A stretch of DNA of 64,000 bases. Source: Methanomassiliicoccaceae archaeon UBA472 (GTDB lineage: Archaea; Thermoplasmatota; Thermoplasmata; Methanomassiliicoccales; UBA472). Position numbers and translations under genes: made by a program. The stretch lies in the NCBI GenBank assembly GCA_002497075.1, contig DAML01000012.1, forward strand, positions 36,757-100,756. Direction: 5' to 3'. Shown here piece by piece: positions 16,946 through 26,436 of the stretch. Below the pieces are notes generated by a model that saw nothing but the letters and a program-made list of their open reading frames with translations, did no database searches and was not told the origin of the DNA. How positions within the stretch are numbered: position 1 is the stretch's first letter; the number at the start of each line of letters is the position of its first letter.

Positions 16946-17152
16946 CTATTGCTTGAATTTGGCGAGAAGCAGGCCGAAAATGCCCAGACCGAGGAGCACG
17001 ATGAATATGGAATAGACGCCCATGTTCTCGGCGGCGAAGATGTTCCAGCTTCCATAGGAGACGCCCCACACCCAGTAGAACAGCACCGCTGCCACCACGA
17101 GGAGCAGGGAGAATATTGCAATGGTCTTCTTGGGGTAGGCTTGCTCGGCCAT
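16946..17152 (-). CDS. Small two-span membrane protein
   Basis: A 68-residue protein with two hydrophobic helices, about 11-30 (IAIFSLLLVVAAVLFYWVW) and 45-65 (VYSIFIVLLGLGIFGLLLA), and a basic N-terminus AEQAYPKKT. The ATG is at 17152. It lies 55 nt upstream of the larger membrane protein on the same strand and may form a unit with it. Function unknown; the protein-like hydrophobic pattern and clean start make it a likely real gene. Confidence 0.65.
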   Translation of the reverse strand: MAEQAYPKKTIAIFSLLLVVAAVLFYWVWGVSYGSWNIFAAENMGVYSIFIVLLGLGIFGLLLAKFKQ

Positions 17153-17234
17153 TGGGCGTCAAACGTGGTCGGCCTATTAAAATCTTGTTCCACGCAGGTG
17201 AACCTAATATATTCCTGGCTCCCATTGTGCTGGC

Positions 17235-18710
17235 ATGGGGGACGGGGAGGAACGGCGCCCGTTGGGCAACGTCATCTATTCTCTAGCGGACCGGCTCCCG
17301 TTCTTCAAGTTCTTCCGCCACCTGAGCCCGATGCAGCAGAGGGCGGTCAAGCTGGCCCTGCCGTTCCTGGTGCTGGCGGTTTTCGTCCTCATGCCCATGG
17401 ACCTAGACCGCCGGGTTCAGGACGCCCTTGGAATATTCCTGTGCATCGCCATGATGTGGACCTTTGAGTCGTTGCCGTTGCCGGCCACGGCCCTCCTGGT
17501 GCCTGTGCTGCTCACGCTCTTCGGGGTCTTTCCGGCCGCGGACGCATTGGCGCCTTACGCCGACCCGGTGGTCTTCCTGATGATCGGGGGGCTCATCCTG
17601 GCGGAGGCGCTGCGCCACAACGGCCTGGATAAAAGACTGGCGTACATGATGGTCCTGAAAGCGAACGGAGATCGCGACCGGACCTTGTTCTTCCTCATGG
17701 CCGCCTCGGCCTTCCTGAGCATGTGGATATCCAACACGGCGGCCGTGGCGATACTTATCCCGGTGGTGCTCGGCATATCATCCCGCCTAAAGGGCATCGG
17801 GGAGCACGTCACCGCCAGAATGCTCCTTGGCATAGGTATCGGCTCCGCGGCCGGGGGCATGATGACCGTGACCGGTTCGGCGCCTAACGCCATCGCCGCC
17901 GGTCTTCTGTCTCAGGGTCAAGACTTCACCTTCCTGGACTGGATGATCATCGGCGTGCCGATCGGCCTGGTGCTCCTGTTCCTGGCCTGGTTCCTGCTCA
18001 TACGGCTCTTTCCGTCGCACGGAGAGCGCCTGGAGATCGAGGAGCTGCGGGACGAGATGCGGAACATGGGGCCCCTGAACGCCGGTGAGAAACGAACGCT
18101 GATGGTCTTCCTGCCGACGGTGGCGCTGTGGGTGCTGGGGGCGGAGATCGCCTCCTGGCTTGGACTGCCGCCGTCATTCATGAGCGCGGCGGTCGTGGCG
18201 CTTTCGGCCTCGGTATTCCTGTTCGTGGTCAGGGCGATCGAATGGGAGAACGCCCGGTCCATCTCCTGGGACGTGTTCCTGATCATCGGCTCCGGCCTCG
18301 CGCTCGGGGAAGGGCTGGTCTACTCCGGGGCGGCGCAATGGATCGCGGACGGCCTCGGCGGCGCTTTGCTCGGCGCCGAGCTCATGATCGTACTGCTGAC
18401 CATCGCCTTTGTTACGGTGGCTATAACCAACTTCATCAGCAACACCGCCACCGCGGCCATGTTCATCCCTATATTGCTCGGGCTGTCCATAGCCCTGAAC
18501 GTTCAGCCGGAGCTGCTGGTGCTGACCTGCGGGCTCTGCGTCTCGCTGAGCTTCATTACCCCTATCGGCACTCCGCCGTTCACTCTGATCTACGCCACCA
18601 AGAAGGTCAGCCGGAGGGACATGGCCAAGGCCGGCATCGTCATAACCGTGCCGACGGCCATCGCCATATCCCTGTTCCTTCTGGCCGTGGATTATTTCGG
18701 CGTCTTCTGA
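17235..18710 (+). CDS. DASS/SLC13-family anion transporter
   Basis: A 491-residue polytopic carrier of the divalent anion:sodium symporter family. Diagnostic segments are the first SNT-type motif ISNTAAVAILIPVVLGIS near 155-172, TVTGSAPNAIAAGLL near 212-226, and the second ISNTATAAMFIPILLGLS near 399-416 followed by TPIGTPPFTLIYA. Substrates in the family include dicarboxylates, sulfate and phosphate; the sequence alone does not choose. The gene converges on the next and overlaps it by 19 bp. Confidence 0.88.
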   Translation: MGDGEERRPLGNVIYSLADRLPFFKFFRHLSPMQQRAVKLALPFLVLAVFVLMPMDLDRRVQDALGIFLCIAMMWTFESLPLPATALLVPVLLTLFGVFPAADALAPYADPVVFLMIGGLILAEALRHNGLDKRLAYMMVLKANGDRDRTLFFLMAASAFLSMWISNTAAVAILIPVVLGISSRLKGIGEHVTARMLLGIGIGSAAGGMMTVTGSAPNAIAAGLLSQGQDFTFLDWMIIGVPIGLVLLFLAWFLLIRLFPSHGERLEIEELRDEMRNMGPLNAGEKRTLMVFLPTVALWVLGAEIASWLGLPPSFMSAAVVALSASVFLFVVRAIEWENARSISWDVFLIIGSGLALGEGLVYSGAAQWIADGLGGALLGAELMIVLLTIAFVTVAITNFISNTATAAMFIPILLGLSIALNVQPELLVLTCGLCVSLSFITPIGTPPFTLIYATKKVSRRDMAKAGIVITVPTAIAISLFLLAVDYFGVF

Positions 18711-19734
18711 CGTCTGGGCCACTTCCCTATTCGTTCAGGAAGCAAGGCGGAGACCATGGCCAGGATAGGCCCGATAAGGTAGCCTGCCCAGGCGAAGATG
18801 GCCAGAACCCCGATCACGACCAGCTTGACCCTGCCAACCTTGGTAAGCGGTCCGACCTTCCAGCCTGCCCGCAACAGCAAGAAGCCCAGCAACCCCGGGA
18901 TGAGGAAAAGGAATATCGATATCATTATCTCGGGGCCGAGATGGCTGTCCCTGACCGTGATCACGGTCTGGACCAGGGTGCTGGCGGCCGTACCGGTGAC
19001 CAGCAGCCCTGATAGAAGAAGGAAAGAGTGCTGAAGGTCGATGCCCTCGGACCTGCGCTTCCGGAAGTAAACGATGAGCAGGGACCCCAGGACCACCGTG
19101 ATGATCATCGGGGTAAGTATCTCCCAGGTCTCCTGGCCCTCCCACAGGTATACCGTGTACAGGCTGAAGGGGAGGAGCAGCCACTCTTGGACGGTGAAGG
19201 ATTCGCCGTATCCTATCACCAGGGCGAAGTTGCCCTCCTGAGATGCGGGAGCGAACACCGCCACGTAATACTTGCCAGTGACCGTTGCCGGGGAGTCCGT
19301 CCTGCCCAGGTCGTAAAAAGCGCTGGGAGTGAACCCTTCGTAGGTGGCCTCGTCGGGAAGAGAGGTGTTGACCACCTGAAACCTGTAACCTTCCGGGACC
19401 TCCACCCAGGAGGGTATCGCCCCCTGGTCCGCAATTCCCGGCGCCATCATGACCATCCGAGGCAGGAACCCGTCGTCACCATCCTTCACCGGAACGATCA
19501 GGTCAAGCAGCAGCCTCTCGCCTTCCTGGATATCGAACGTGAAATACAACGCTCGCCTTGGTGCAGGTGGGAGTAGAACGCCCAGGACTTCACCGTGTCC
19601 TCTATCTCCATCGCAGTCTCCGGCGAGGTGTTGCCGTCGGCGAACTGCGGAGAATGCGCGGAAACCGCTCCCGCTGAGAGCAGAAGCACGAGAACAACGA
19701 TGAATGGGACCCGGAGGAAGCCCATGATGAACAT
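18692..19734 (-). pseudogene. Secreted/membrane protein interrupted by a frameshift
   Basis: Two reading frames join into one protein. The 5' frame starts at 19734 (MFIMGFLRVPFIVVLVLLL, a signal peptide ending near SAHS) and runs to LHQGE. The 3' frame continues at once with ALYFTFDIQEGERLLLDL. The break is at about 19551-19556, where a single missing G in GGCGAGCGTTG explains it. The rest has a beta-rich extracellular domain and at least five membrane helices near the C-terminus (for example MIITVVLGSLLIVYF, IMISIFLFLIPGLLGFLLL). It may be a recent pseudogene or a sequencing error. Function unknown. Confidence 0.75.
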
Positions 19735-19817
19735 ACGGAATCTCCTTCCTTATTACGCTTGTCCTCCGAAAAATCAATTAGATATATGCATAAACCAATC
19801 TTGCCGGGCAGGAAGGG

Positions 19818-20231
19818 ATGCATCTGGACCTTTGGATACCGATCTTAATATGGCTAGCGATAGGCGCGGGGATCGCTTTCTACCTCTACCGGCTCATGGA
19901 CAAGGAAGGCAAGGTGGAGGTCATCTGGGTGGTGATCGGCTTCCTTCTTTCCGTGCTCGGCCTCATGGCCTTCATCGGAGCGCGCACCATGAAGGAGAAG
20001 GACAGGGATAAGGCCGTGGACCCTAAGAGCTACCAGCCTCCGGAGTACAAGCTCAAGGATGAGGAGCCGAAGGAGAAGGCGAAGGAAGAGAAGAAGCCTG
20101 AACCTGCCCCTGAACCGAAGAAGAAGGAGGTCAAGCAGATCGAGGGCATCCCGAGGTGCCCTGATTGCGGCGCGGCCATATCCTCCTCGGACGAACGCTG
20201 CCGGGACTGCGGCGCTAAGCTCAAGGACTGA
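19818..20231 (+). CDS. Membrane-anchored zinc-ribbon protein
   Basis: A 137-residue protein. Two N-terminal membrane helices (about 5-25 and 35-55) are followed by a highly charged Lys/Glu/Pro linker at about 65-112 and a C-terminal double-CxxC zinc ribbon, CPDCG-x10-CRDCG. The linker suggests that the ribbon is held away from the membrane on the cytoplasmic side. The ATG at 19818 is preceded by GGAAGG. Function unknown. A second protein with the same end-to-end logic lies at 33928-34596. Confidence 0.75.
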   Translation: MHLDLWIPILIWLAIGAGIAFYLYRLMDKEGKVEVIWVVIGFLLSVLGLMAFIGARTMKEKDRDKAVDPKSYQPPEYKLKDEEPKEKAKEEKKPEPAPEPKKKEVKQIEGIPRCPDCGAAISSSDERCRDCGAKLKD

Positions 20232-20238
20232 GGAAACC

Positions 20239-20248
20239 CTTTTTATCC
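20239..20248 (+). promoter_or_regulatory. TATA-like box of trmI
   Basis: CTTTTTATCC ends 20 nt before the ATG at 20269. As for prs, the spacing suits a leaderless transcript, and no ribosome-binding site is present. Confidence 0.5.
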
Positions 20249-20268
20249 CCGGGCAGGATGCCCTAGGC

Positions 20269-21045
20269 ATGCTTCCCGAGGGCTCCCTGGTTTATCTTTT
20301 GGACGAGAAGGGCAAGAGGACCTGGCTGGTCCTCAACAAGGGAATGCTGAAGTTGGGCGCCATGGGCGTGGTCGACGGCGACAAGCTGCTGGCGGCCGAG
20401 GACGGTTCCGAACTTACGCTAGCTGGCAAACGGTTCTGGATACTCGTTCCGGGCGCGTCAGAGATGATGTCGTCGGTGGAACGAGGCGCCCAGGTCATCA
20501 CCCCCAAGGACGCGGCGACGATCCTGATGGAGCTCAACGTCAAGTCCGGAGACACGGTCCTGGAGGCCGGTGTTGGTTCGGCCGCTTTGACGATCGCATT
20601 GCTGAACCAGGTCCGCCCGTGGGGTAAGGTGGTCTCCATGGAAATACGCCCGGAGTTCGCTGAAAAGGGGAAGAGGAACGTGGTCAAGGCCGGTCTAGCG
20701 GACGCGTGGCGTCTGGAGCTCGGCGACATCCGAAAGGACCGCCTGGACATCGCCGCGGACGCGGCGGTGCTGGACATGCCGGACCCCTGGGACGCCCTGG
20801 ACAACGTTTCCTTGATGCTCAGGAACGGCGGGCGCTTCTGCGCCTACGTCCCGAACACCAACCAGCTGGAGGAGATAGTCCGGCAGCTGCGCAGGAAGGG
20901 TTTCGTGGAGATCCGCAGCTACGAGAACATGCAGCGGGAGATGGTGGTGCACGAGATGGGCGTCCGTCCGTCCTACGAAACGCTGGGCCACACGGGATAC
21001 CTGGTGTTCGCCAGAAAGGTGCGGTCCGAACCCGCATCCCATTGA
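20269..21045 (+). CDS. trmI: tRNA (adenine-N1)-methyltransferase, TrmI type
   Basis: A 258-residue SAM-dependent enzyme that methylates N1 of adenine in the tRNA T-loop (A58, and A57 in archaea). A small N-terminal beta domain (1-75) precedes the Rossmann fold. PKDAATILMELNVKSGDTVLEAGVGSAALTIAL, seen in pieces at about 80-112, contains SAM motif I. AAVLDMPDPWDALDNV near 168-183 is the family motif around catalytic Asp. It ends with ETLGHTGYLVFARK, the usual C-terminal signature. The ATG at 20269 is preferred because the frame further upstream lies inside the preceding gene. Confidence 0.9.
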   Translation: MLPEGSLVYLLDEKGKRTWLVLNKGMLKLGAMGVVDGDKLLAAEDGSELTLAGKRFWILVPGASEMMSSVERGAQVITPKDAATILMELNVKSGDTVLEAGVGSAALTIALLNQVRPWGKVVSMEIRPEFAEKGKRNVVKAGLADAWRLELGDIRKDRLDIAADAAVLDMPDPWDALDNVSLMLRNGGRFCAYVPNTNQLEEIVRQLRRKGFVEIRSYENMQREMVVHEMGVRPSYETLGHTGYLVFARKVRSEPASH

Positions 21046-21101
21046 CCGGGATGACCCGGAATTTCGATATGGACCGGTTGTTCATCGGAGCCGTCAAGCG
21101 C

Positions 21102-21344
21102 TCACAGAAAATGCTGCCTCAGCCTTCTGGATATGGACCGGCGAAGCTTGGTCCTGGACATGAACGCCTCGACCTTCGCCCTGAGCACGACGATCTGAAC
21201 CGTGTATCCGCGGAAGGTGGTGTTCATCTTGAAATGGCCGTGGAGGAATAGGAAGGAAAAGATGGACATGGCGCAGAGACCGGCGAATATCAGCAGCGTC
21301 TCGAGGAACAAGATGTCGGTTCTATCGATCAGTAAAGTGTCCAT
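21102..21344 (-). CDS. Small membrane protein, possible
   Basis: An 80-residue frame. The N-terminal half is hydrophobic (ILFLETLLIFAGLCAMSIFSFLF, cut by one polar patch) and the C-terminal half strongly basic (LRAKVEAFMSRTKLRRSISRRLRQ). That pattern fits a tail-in membrane protein with a cytoplasmic nucleic-acid-like tail. No relatives recognised, and the flanking intergenic DNA gives no strong promoter, so it could also be a chance frame. Confidence 0.45.
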   Translation of the reverse strand: MDTLLIDRTDILFLETLLIFAGLCAMSIFSFLFLHGHFKMNTTFRGYTVQIVVLRAKVEAFMSRTKLRRSISRRLRQHFL

Positions 21345-21554
21345 CTGCCGCTGTTCTCCGATGTCTTGCTGGGGTCAAGACATTTGACGGATATTTTAGC
21401 GTTCCTCCCGGCTTAACTTGAGCCGAACTCGATGATAGGCCGGGGAGCGCCGGCAGGGCAAGGACGCTGAGACAGCCTTCGCATGCTCCAGATCAGCAGG
21501 CCACCCGCCAGGCACTTGCTCATGATTATATACCCAAAGATTTGTTCAAGGGAC

Positions 21555-22202
21555 ATGGACCTGGCCTTCGCGATAACCGCCTTCGCCTCCATATTCGCCA
21601 TCATGAACCCGGTGGGCAACATCCCGGTGTTCGTAGCCATCACCGAAGGCTATACGCCGGAGCTGAAGCGCAAGGTCCGCAATAAGGTCTGCATAGTCGC
21701 CGGAGGCATACTGGTGGTCTTCGCCCTTTTCGGCAATTACATCTTCGACCTCTATGGCATCACCATACCGGCCTTCAAGATAGCCGGTGGGGCGCTGCTC
21801 TTCTCCATCGCCTTCACCATGACCAAGGGGCAGCTGACCAAGGCCAAGATGACCGACGAGGAGGAGAAGGAGGCCACGGAAAAGGAGGAGGTAGGCGTCG
21901 TTCCCCTGGGAATTCCGCTCTTCGCCGGACCGGGCGCCATCACCACGGTCATGATCTATGTCTCCTACGCCCTGGACTCGCCGGAACCGACGACCAACTT
22001 CCTCTTCATTTTCCTAGGGATACTGGCCACCGTGGTCATATCGTTCATACTGCTGAAGTATGCCGATCCGTTGTTCAACCGCATGGGAAAGAGCGGGACC
22101 ATGGCCTTCACCAGGATCATGGGTCTGCTGCTCGCGGCCATGGCCGTGGAGTTCATTCTGTCCGGCACCTTCGAGGCGGTGTCCCACTATTGGGGCATCT
22201 GA
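21555..22202 (+). CDS. MarC family (UPF0056) integral membrane protein
   Basis: About 215 residues, six membrane helices. FASIFAIMNPVGNIPVF near the N-terminus and LGIPLFAGPGAITTVMIYV in the middle are the two repeats of the family signature (NPxGxxP and PLxxGPGAI). A charged loop, KMTDEEEKEATEKEE, separates them. The family was linked to multidrug resistance in name only and its function is unproven. The ATG at 21555 follows AAGGGAC; the frame is open further upstream but without protein character. Confidence 0.88.
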   Translation: MDLAFAITAFASIFAIMNPVGNIPVFVAITEGYTPELKRKVRNKVCIVAGGILVVFALFGNYIFDLYGITIPAFKIAGGALLFSIAFTMTKGQLTKAKMTDEEEKEATEKEEVGVVPLGIPLFAGPGAITTVMIYVSYALDSPEPTTNFLFIFLGILATVVISFILLKYADPLFNRMGKSGTMAFTRIMGLLLAAMAVEFILSGTFEAVSHYWGI

Positions 22203-22254
22203 GTAAAAGGCAGAAGATTAATTACTGAAGGGCGATTCCTCAACCGGTGCATCA

Positions 22255-22494
22255 ATGGTTGTGGCAGAGATAAGGATCGAGCTCAAGCCGGGAGTGGCTG
22301 ACCCGGAGGGCAAGAACACCAAGAAGGCCCTCGAACTGCTTGGTTTCAATGATATCAAAGGAGTGCGCTCCATCAAGATGTTCGAGATCGAGATGGACGC
22401 CGACCCGGCCGTCGCCCGCAAGGAGTGCGAGGAGATGTGCCGAAAGCTGCTGGCCAACCCGGTCATCCAAAAGTTCAGGGTCGACCTCAGGTGA
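22255..22494 (+). CDS. purS: Phosphoribosylformylglycinamidine synthase subunit PurS
   Basis: A 79-residue small subunit that bridges PurL and PurQ in the three-subunit FGAM synthase. The signature KPGVADPEGKNTKKALELLGF spans about 13-33, with the core KMFEIEMDAD following. First gene of the purS-purL-purQ run; its stop lies inside the GGTGA that serves as ribosome-binding site for purL. Confidence 0.93.
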   Translation: MVVAEIRIELKPGVADPEGKNTKKALELLGFNDIKGVRSIKMFEIEMDADPAVARKECEEMCRKLLANPVIQKFRVDLR

Positions 22495-22499
22495 AGGTC

Positions 22500-24812
22500 A
22501 TGGCCCTGGACCACTTATTCTTCAAGCGCGACGTGCCCTTCCGCCTGGTGGAGATAGACCTGGCCAAGGCCACGGACGATGAGCTAAAGGTACTGAGCAA
22601 GGAGATGGGGTTATCCCTCTCTTTGGACGAGATGAAGCGCATACGCGATCATTTCGTTTCGCTTGGACGACGCCCCACGGACGTTGAGCTTGAGTCCATC
22701 GCCCAAGCCTGGAGCGAGCACTGCTGCTACAAGTCCTCCAAGGTCATCCTGCGCGAACACATCTTTGGAATTGATAACGGCAAGGTTCTGTCGCGCGGCG
22801 ACGCCGGGGTCATGGAGTTCGATGACGAGTACGGCTATGCGCTGAGGATAGAGAGCCACAATCATCCTTCGGCGATAGAGCCTTACGGCGGCGCGGCCAC
22901 CGGCATCGGCGGCATCGTTCGTGACGTATTGTGTATGGGTGCGCAGCCAGTGGCGCTCATCGATCCGCTCTTCTTCGGCCCGATAGATTTTAAAGGCGAG
23001 CTGCCCGCCGGTTCCAAGACGCCTAAGTACCTGGTATCTGGGGTTGTCGCTGGAATACGTGATTACGGCAACCGCATCGGCATACCGACCGTCTGCGGCG
23101 GCCTGTACTTTGATGAATCGTACTTAGGCAACTGCCTGGTGAACGTCGGCTGCGTTGGAATCGTTAAAAAGAAGGACCTGCGCAACAACGCCGTCGGTGG
23201 CGTTGGCGATTACCTCATACTCTGCGGCGGGCGCACCGGCCGGGACGGTATACACGGCGTCACATTCGCTTCCGCTGAGCTGAGCTCCAAGTCCGAGGAT
23301 GAGAGCCGCGGGGCGGTTCAGCTCGGCGATCCGATAACCAAGGAGCCGCTCATTCATGCTTGCTTAGAGGTCAACTCGCTCGGACTCATCAATGGGATGA
23401 AGGATCTGGGTGGCGGAGGACTTTCCTGCGTGGTCGGTGAGATGGCCCTGTCCGGAGGATGCGGCGCCGAGGTCGATCTGGATAAAGTTCCGTTAAAGGA
23501 AAGCGGTCTGGCCCCCTGGGAAGTTTGGGTCTCCGAATCGCAGGAGCGCATGATGCTCGCGGCGTCCGAAGAGAACGTCGAACGCATCCTGGACCTGTTC
23601 GCCATGTGGGACGTGGACGCCACCGTTATCGGTAAGGTCGTTCCTGGCAATCGTGTCACTCTGAAATGGCTTGGAGTACAGGTCTTCCAGGTGGACCTGG
23701 AGTTCCTGACCAAGGGACCGGAGTATTGCAGGCCGTGCAAGATCGAGACCCCTTCCAAGACCATCAAGGAAGAGAGGCCGCTGCTGCCGGATACGAAGAC
23801 GGTTCTCCTGGACCTGCTGGCCGACCCGAACATAGCCAGCAAGGAGTGGGTGTTCCGCATGTACGATCACGAGGTGCGTGGCGGCACCGTCATCAAGCCG
23901 GCCTCCGGCGTGATGAACAAGGGCGGTCCCTCGGACGCCATGGTCATCAAGCCCCTGCCGGACCGGGAGAGGGGATTGGCACTGGCCATCGGAGTTAACC
24001 CCTGGTTCTGCGGGCTGGACGCTTACCGCGGAGGCATGGCCTCGATAGATGAGGCGTGCCGCAACATCATCGCCGTGGGCGGCTATCCTGACTCGTTCAC
24101 GGACTGCCTAAACTTCGGCAACCCGGAGAAGCCTGAGCGCCTCGGGGAGCTGAAGCAGGCCGTGGCCGGGATGGGCGATCTGGCTAGGTTCCTGAACCTG
24201 CCGGTCCCGTCCGGGAACGTTTCCCTGTACAACGAAACTTCCCGCGGTTCAGTGCTCCCCACGCCGACCGTGCTCGGCCTGGGCATAGTGGAGGACGTGC
24301 GCAAGTGCGTCACCACCGACCTGAAGAAGGAGGGCAACCTGCTCTACCTGGTCGGGGAGACCAAGGAGGAGTTCGGCGGTTCGGCCGTCTACCGCAGATA
24401 TGGCGGAAAGGGCGGCGTCGTCCCGGAGGTGGTCCCGGAACGGTTGAAACGGTCAATGGACGAGATGCACACCGCCATGCAGAAAGGGCTGATCAGGTCC
24501 TGCCACGACGTCTCCGACGGCGGTATCGCCGTGGCCGTCGCCGAGATGTGCCTGGGCGGCAACATTGGCGCTCACGTGAGCACTGGTTACGACCGCTGGT
24601 ACCTGTTCTCGGAGAGCAGCACCCGCTGGATCGTGGAGATCGAGCCGTCCAAGAAAAAAGAGTTCCTGGCCAGCATGACCGTGCCGGTGATGGAGCTTGG
24701 GAAGGTAGGCGGCAGGTCCCTGCGCGTCAAGGACCGCTGCATGCTTGTCAACGTGAGCTTGAACGAAATGAGAAAGGCCTGGAGCGGCGCGCTCCCGAAG
24801 CTGATGGGGTGA
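22500..24812 (+). CDS. purL: Phosphoribosylformylglycinamidine synthase subunit PurL
   Basis: A 770-residue ATP-dependent synthetase subunit that converts FGAR to FGAM with ammonia from PurQ. Landmarks are IAQAWSEHCCYKSSK near 66-80, RIESHNHPSAIEPYGGAATGIGG near 116-138 (in part), KDLGGGGLSCVVGEMALSGG near 301-320, and SCHDVSDGGIAVAVAEM near 663-679. This is the short archaeal/Gram-positive form without a fused glutaminase. The start is set at ATG 22500 because AGGTGA lies five bases upstream; a GTG at 22491 in frame is possible but less likely. Confidence 0.96.
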   Translation: MALDHLFFKRDVPFRLVEIDLAKATDDELKVLSKEMGLSLSLDEMKRIRDHFVSLGRRPTDVELESIAQAWSEHCCYKSSKVILREHIFGIDNGKVLSRGDAGVMEFDDEYGYALRIESHNHPSAIEPYGGAATGIGGIVRDVLCMGAQPVALIDPLFFGPIDFKGELPAGSKTPKYLVSGVVAGIRDYGNRIGIPTVCGGLYFDESYLGNCLVNVGCVGIVKKKDLRNNAVGGVGDYLILCGGRTGRDGIHGVTFASAELSSKSEDESRGAVQLGDPITKEPLIHACLEVNSLGLINGMKDLGGGGLSCVVGEMALSGGCGAEVDLDKVPLKESGLAPWEVWVSESQERMMLAASEENVERILDLFAMWDVDATVIGKVVPGNRVTLKWLGVQVFQVDLEFLTKGPEYCRPCKIETPSKTIKEERPLLPDTKTVLLDLLADPNIASKEWVFRMYDHEVRGGTVIKPASGVMNKGGPSDAMVIKPLPDRERGLALAIGVNPWFCGLDAYRGGMASIDEACRNIIAVGGYPDSFTDCLNFGNPEKPERLGELKQAVAGMGDLARFLNLPVPSGNVSLYNETSRGSVLPTPTVLGLGIVEDVRKCVTTDLKKEGNLLYLVGETKEEFGGSAVYRRYGGKGGVVPEVVPERLKRSMDEMHTAMQKGLIRSCHDVSDGGIAVAVAEMCLGGNIGAHVSTGYDRWYLFSESSTRWIVEIEPSKKKEFLASMTVPVMELGKVGGRSLRVKDRCMLVNVSLNEMRKAWSGALPKLMG

Positions 24813-24816
24813 ACAG

Positions 24817-25632
24817 ATGAAGGACGTCAAGGTCTGCGTGCTAAGGATAGAGGGTACGAACTGCGAGGACGAGGCCGCACATGCCTTCGCCTCCGTCGGA
24901 GCGTCCCCGGAGAAGGTTCACCTGAAGCAGCTGCTCGGTCAATGTCCGGCCGACCTGAAACGCGATCTGGGCAGCTATGACATCCTGATGCTTCCAGGAG
25001 GTTTCTCCGCCGGCGATTACGTGCGCGCCGGGGCGATATTCGCGGCGCGCATGAAGAGCGGGCTGAAGAAGGACATCGTTCGGTTCGTGGAAGACGGGAA
25101 GCCAGTGCTCGGCGTCTGCAACGGATTCCAGATACTGGTGGAGCTGGGATTGCTCCCGGCCATGGACGGCACCATGTCCGAGGCGCCGGAGGCGGCTCTT
25201 TACACCAATGATTCCGGGCGTTTCGAATGCCGGCCCACATTGCTCAGGCAGGAGAAGAAGGGGAAGAGCGTCTTCACCTCACGCATCCCGAAAGGCTCGG
25301 TCGTGATGTACCCGTCCGCCCACGCGGAAGGGAAGCTCATGTTCCCCCAGTCCAAGCAGAGCAAGATGCTGAATAAGCTTCTCGATAACGACCAGGTCAT
25401 GTTCCGCTACGTTGATCCGGAGGGGGAGTACGCCGGATACCCCTGGTGCCCGAACGGCTCGCTGTACAACATCGCCGGGATATGCAATCCCGCCGGGAAC
25501 GTGTTGGGCATGATGCCCCATCCCGAACGGGTGCTGAAAAGGGAGACGCACCCTGATTGGACGAGGGCGAAGTGGAAGGAGGACGGCGACGGGCTGTCCA
25601 TCTTCCGTTCCGCCGTGAACAGCGTGAAGTGA
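24817..25632 (+). CDS. purQ: Phosphoribosylformylglycinamidine synthase glutaminase subunit PurQ
   Basis: A 271-residue class I glutamine amidotransferase. The catalytic nucleophile is Cys101 in LGVCNGFQILVELGLLP, with PGGFSAGDYVRAGA near 56-70. The His/Glu pair lies in GMMPHPERV near the C-terminus. It supplies ammonia to PurL. The first residues KVCVLRIEGTNCEDEAAHAF match archaeal PurQ. Spacing from purL is 4 nt. The stop TGA is directly followed by the ribK stop on the other strand. Confidence 0.95.
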   Translation: MKDVKVCVLRIEGTNCEDEAAHAFASVGASPEKVHLKQLLGQCPADLKRDLGSYDILMLPGGFSAGDYVRAGAIFAARMKSGLKKDIVRFVEDGKPVLGVCNGFQILVELGLLPAMDGTMSEAPEAALYTNDSGRFECRPTLLRQEKKGKSVFTSRIPKGSVVMYPSAHAEGKLMFPQSKQSKMLNKLLDNDQVMFRYVDPEGEYAGYPWCPNGSLYNIAGICNPAGNVLGMMPHPERVLKRETHPDWTRAKWKEDGDGLSIFRSAVNSVK

Positions 25633-26316
25633 TCAGAAGTTGAGGTGGATGCGGACCTCGATCAGGTCCCCGTCCTCCAGTCCGAGCGTCCGACGCAGGT
25701 GGAACTTGCAGACCACTTCCAGCACGTCCTCGTAGTGCGATCTCCGCGGTAAAACGACCGCGCACTCTATGTTCTGGATGCTGGCCGGGATGCAATGCAC
25801 GTCGCCGAACGTCCGCCCGTTGCGCTCGAACCCCTTGATGTCGATGGTTCGTCCGTTGCGCAGGGTGTCCAGCTTGTGATGCTCGGTCGGGAGAAGTTTC
25901 ACGTTGAGCGTTCCCTCGTAAGGCTTGAAGCCCAGTTTCTCCACGAACTGCTCCATGTAGCCCGATTGCGTCACGTAGTACTGGCCTTCGCCCATGCCCT
26001 CGACGACGGTGCCCTTGATCACCAGCTCGTCCTTCATCTCGAATATCTTCTGGTACTCGATGTACTCCTTGCGCAGCATGTCCGACCCCTTGGAGGTTAT
26101 GCGGATGCGCTGCCTTCGAGCGCCAAGGTCCCGCTCGATGAGATTCCCGTCCAGGAGCTCCAGGATACGTTTCGACGCCGACTGCTGGGACATGTCCAGC
26201 ATGTCCCCGAGCTCCCTAGATGAAAGGGCGACGTAATCGTGCAATCCCCCCATGAGCGCGATGCGCCTGAGGGCGGTAACGAACTTCTCGTCGTTCTCTG
26301 GCTCCAAAGGTAACAA
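25633..26316 (-). CDS. ribK: Archaeal CTP-dependent riboflavin kinase with HTH domain
   Basis: A 227-residue protein. An N-terminal winged-helix domain (about 10-85, LSSRELGDMLDMSQQSASKRILELL) is fused to the archaeal RibK (DUF120) barrel (about 95-227), with GEGQYYVTQSGYMEQF, LGFKPYEGTLNVKL and VVLPRRSHYEDVLEVV as landmarks. The kinase makes FMN from riboflavin with CTP. The HTH fusion, seen in many euryarchaea, suggests that FMN level controls transcription of target genes, but the targets are not visible. Confidence 0.92.
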   Translation of the reverse strand: MLPLEPENDEKFVTALRRIALMGGLHDYVALSSRELGDMLDMSQQSASKRILELLDGNLIERDLGARRQRIRITSKGSDMLRKEYIEYQKIFEMKDELVIKGTVVEGMGEGQYYVTQSGYMEQFVEKLGFKPYEGTLNVKLLPTEHHKLDTLRNGRTIDIKGFERNGRTFGDVHCIPASIQNIECAVVLPRRSHYEDVLEVVCKFHLRRTLGLEDGDLIEVRIHLNF

Positions 26317-26436
26317 CTCCCCGACCTGCTACTCCGTAATCCGTAATAGATTACTTTCCTGGTTATCGCTTATCTCCATTAATAGATTGCTAGGCGGGCG
26401 CAGGATTGATATCGCCTCATCCCTTTCCCGAGCGTG

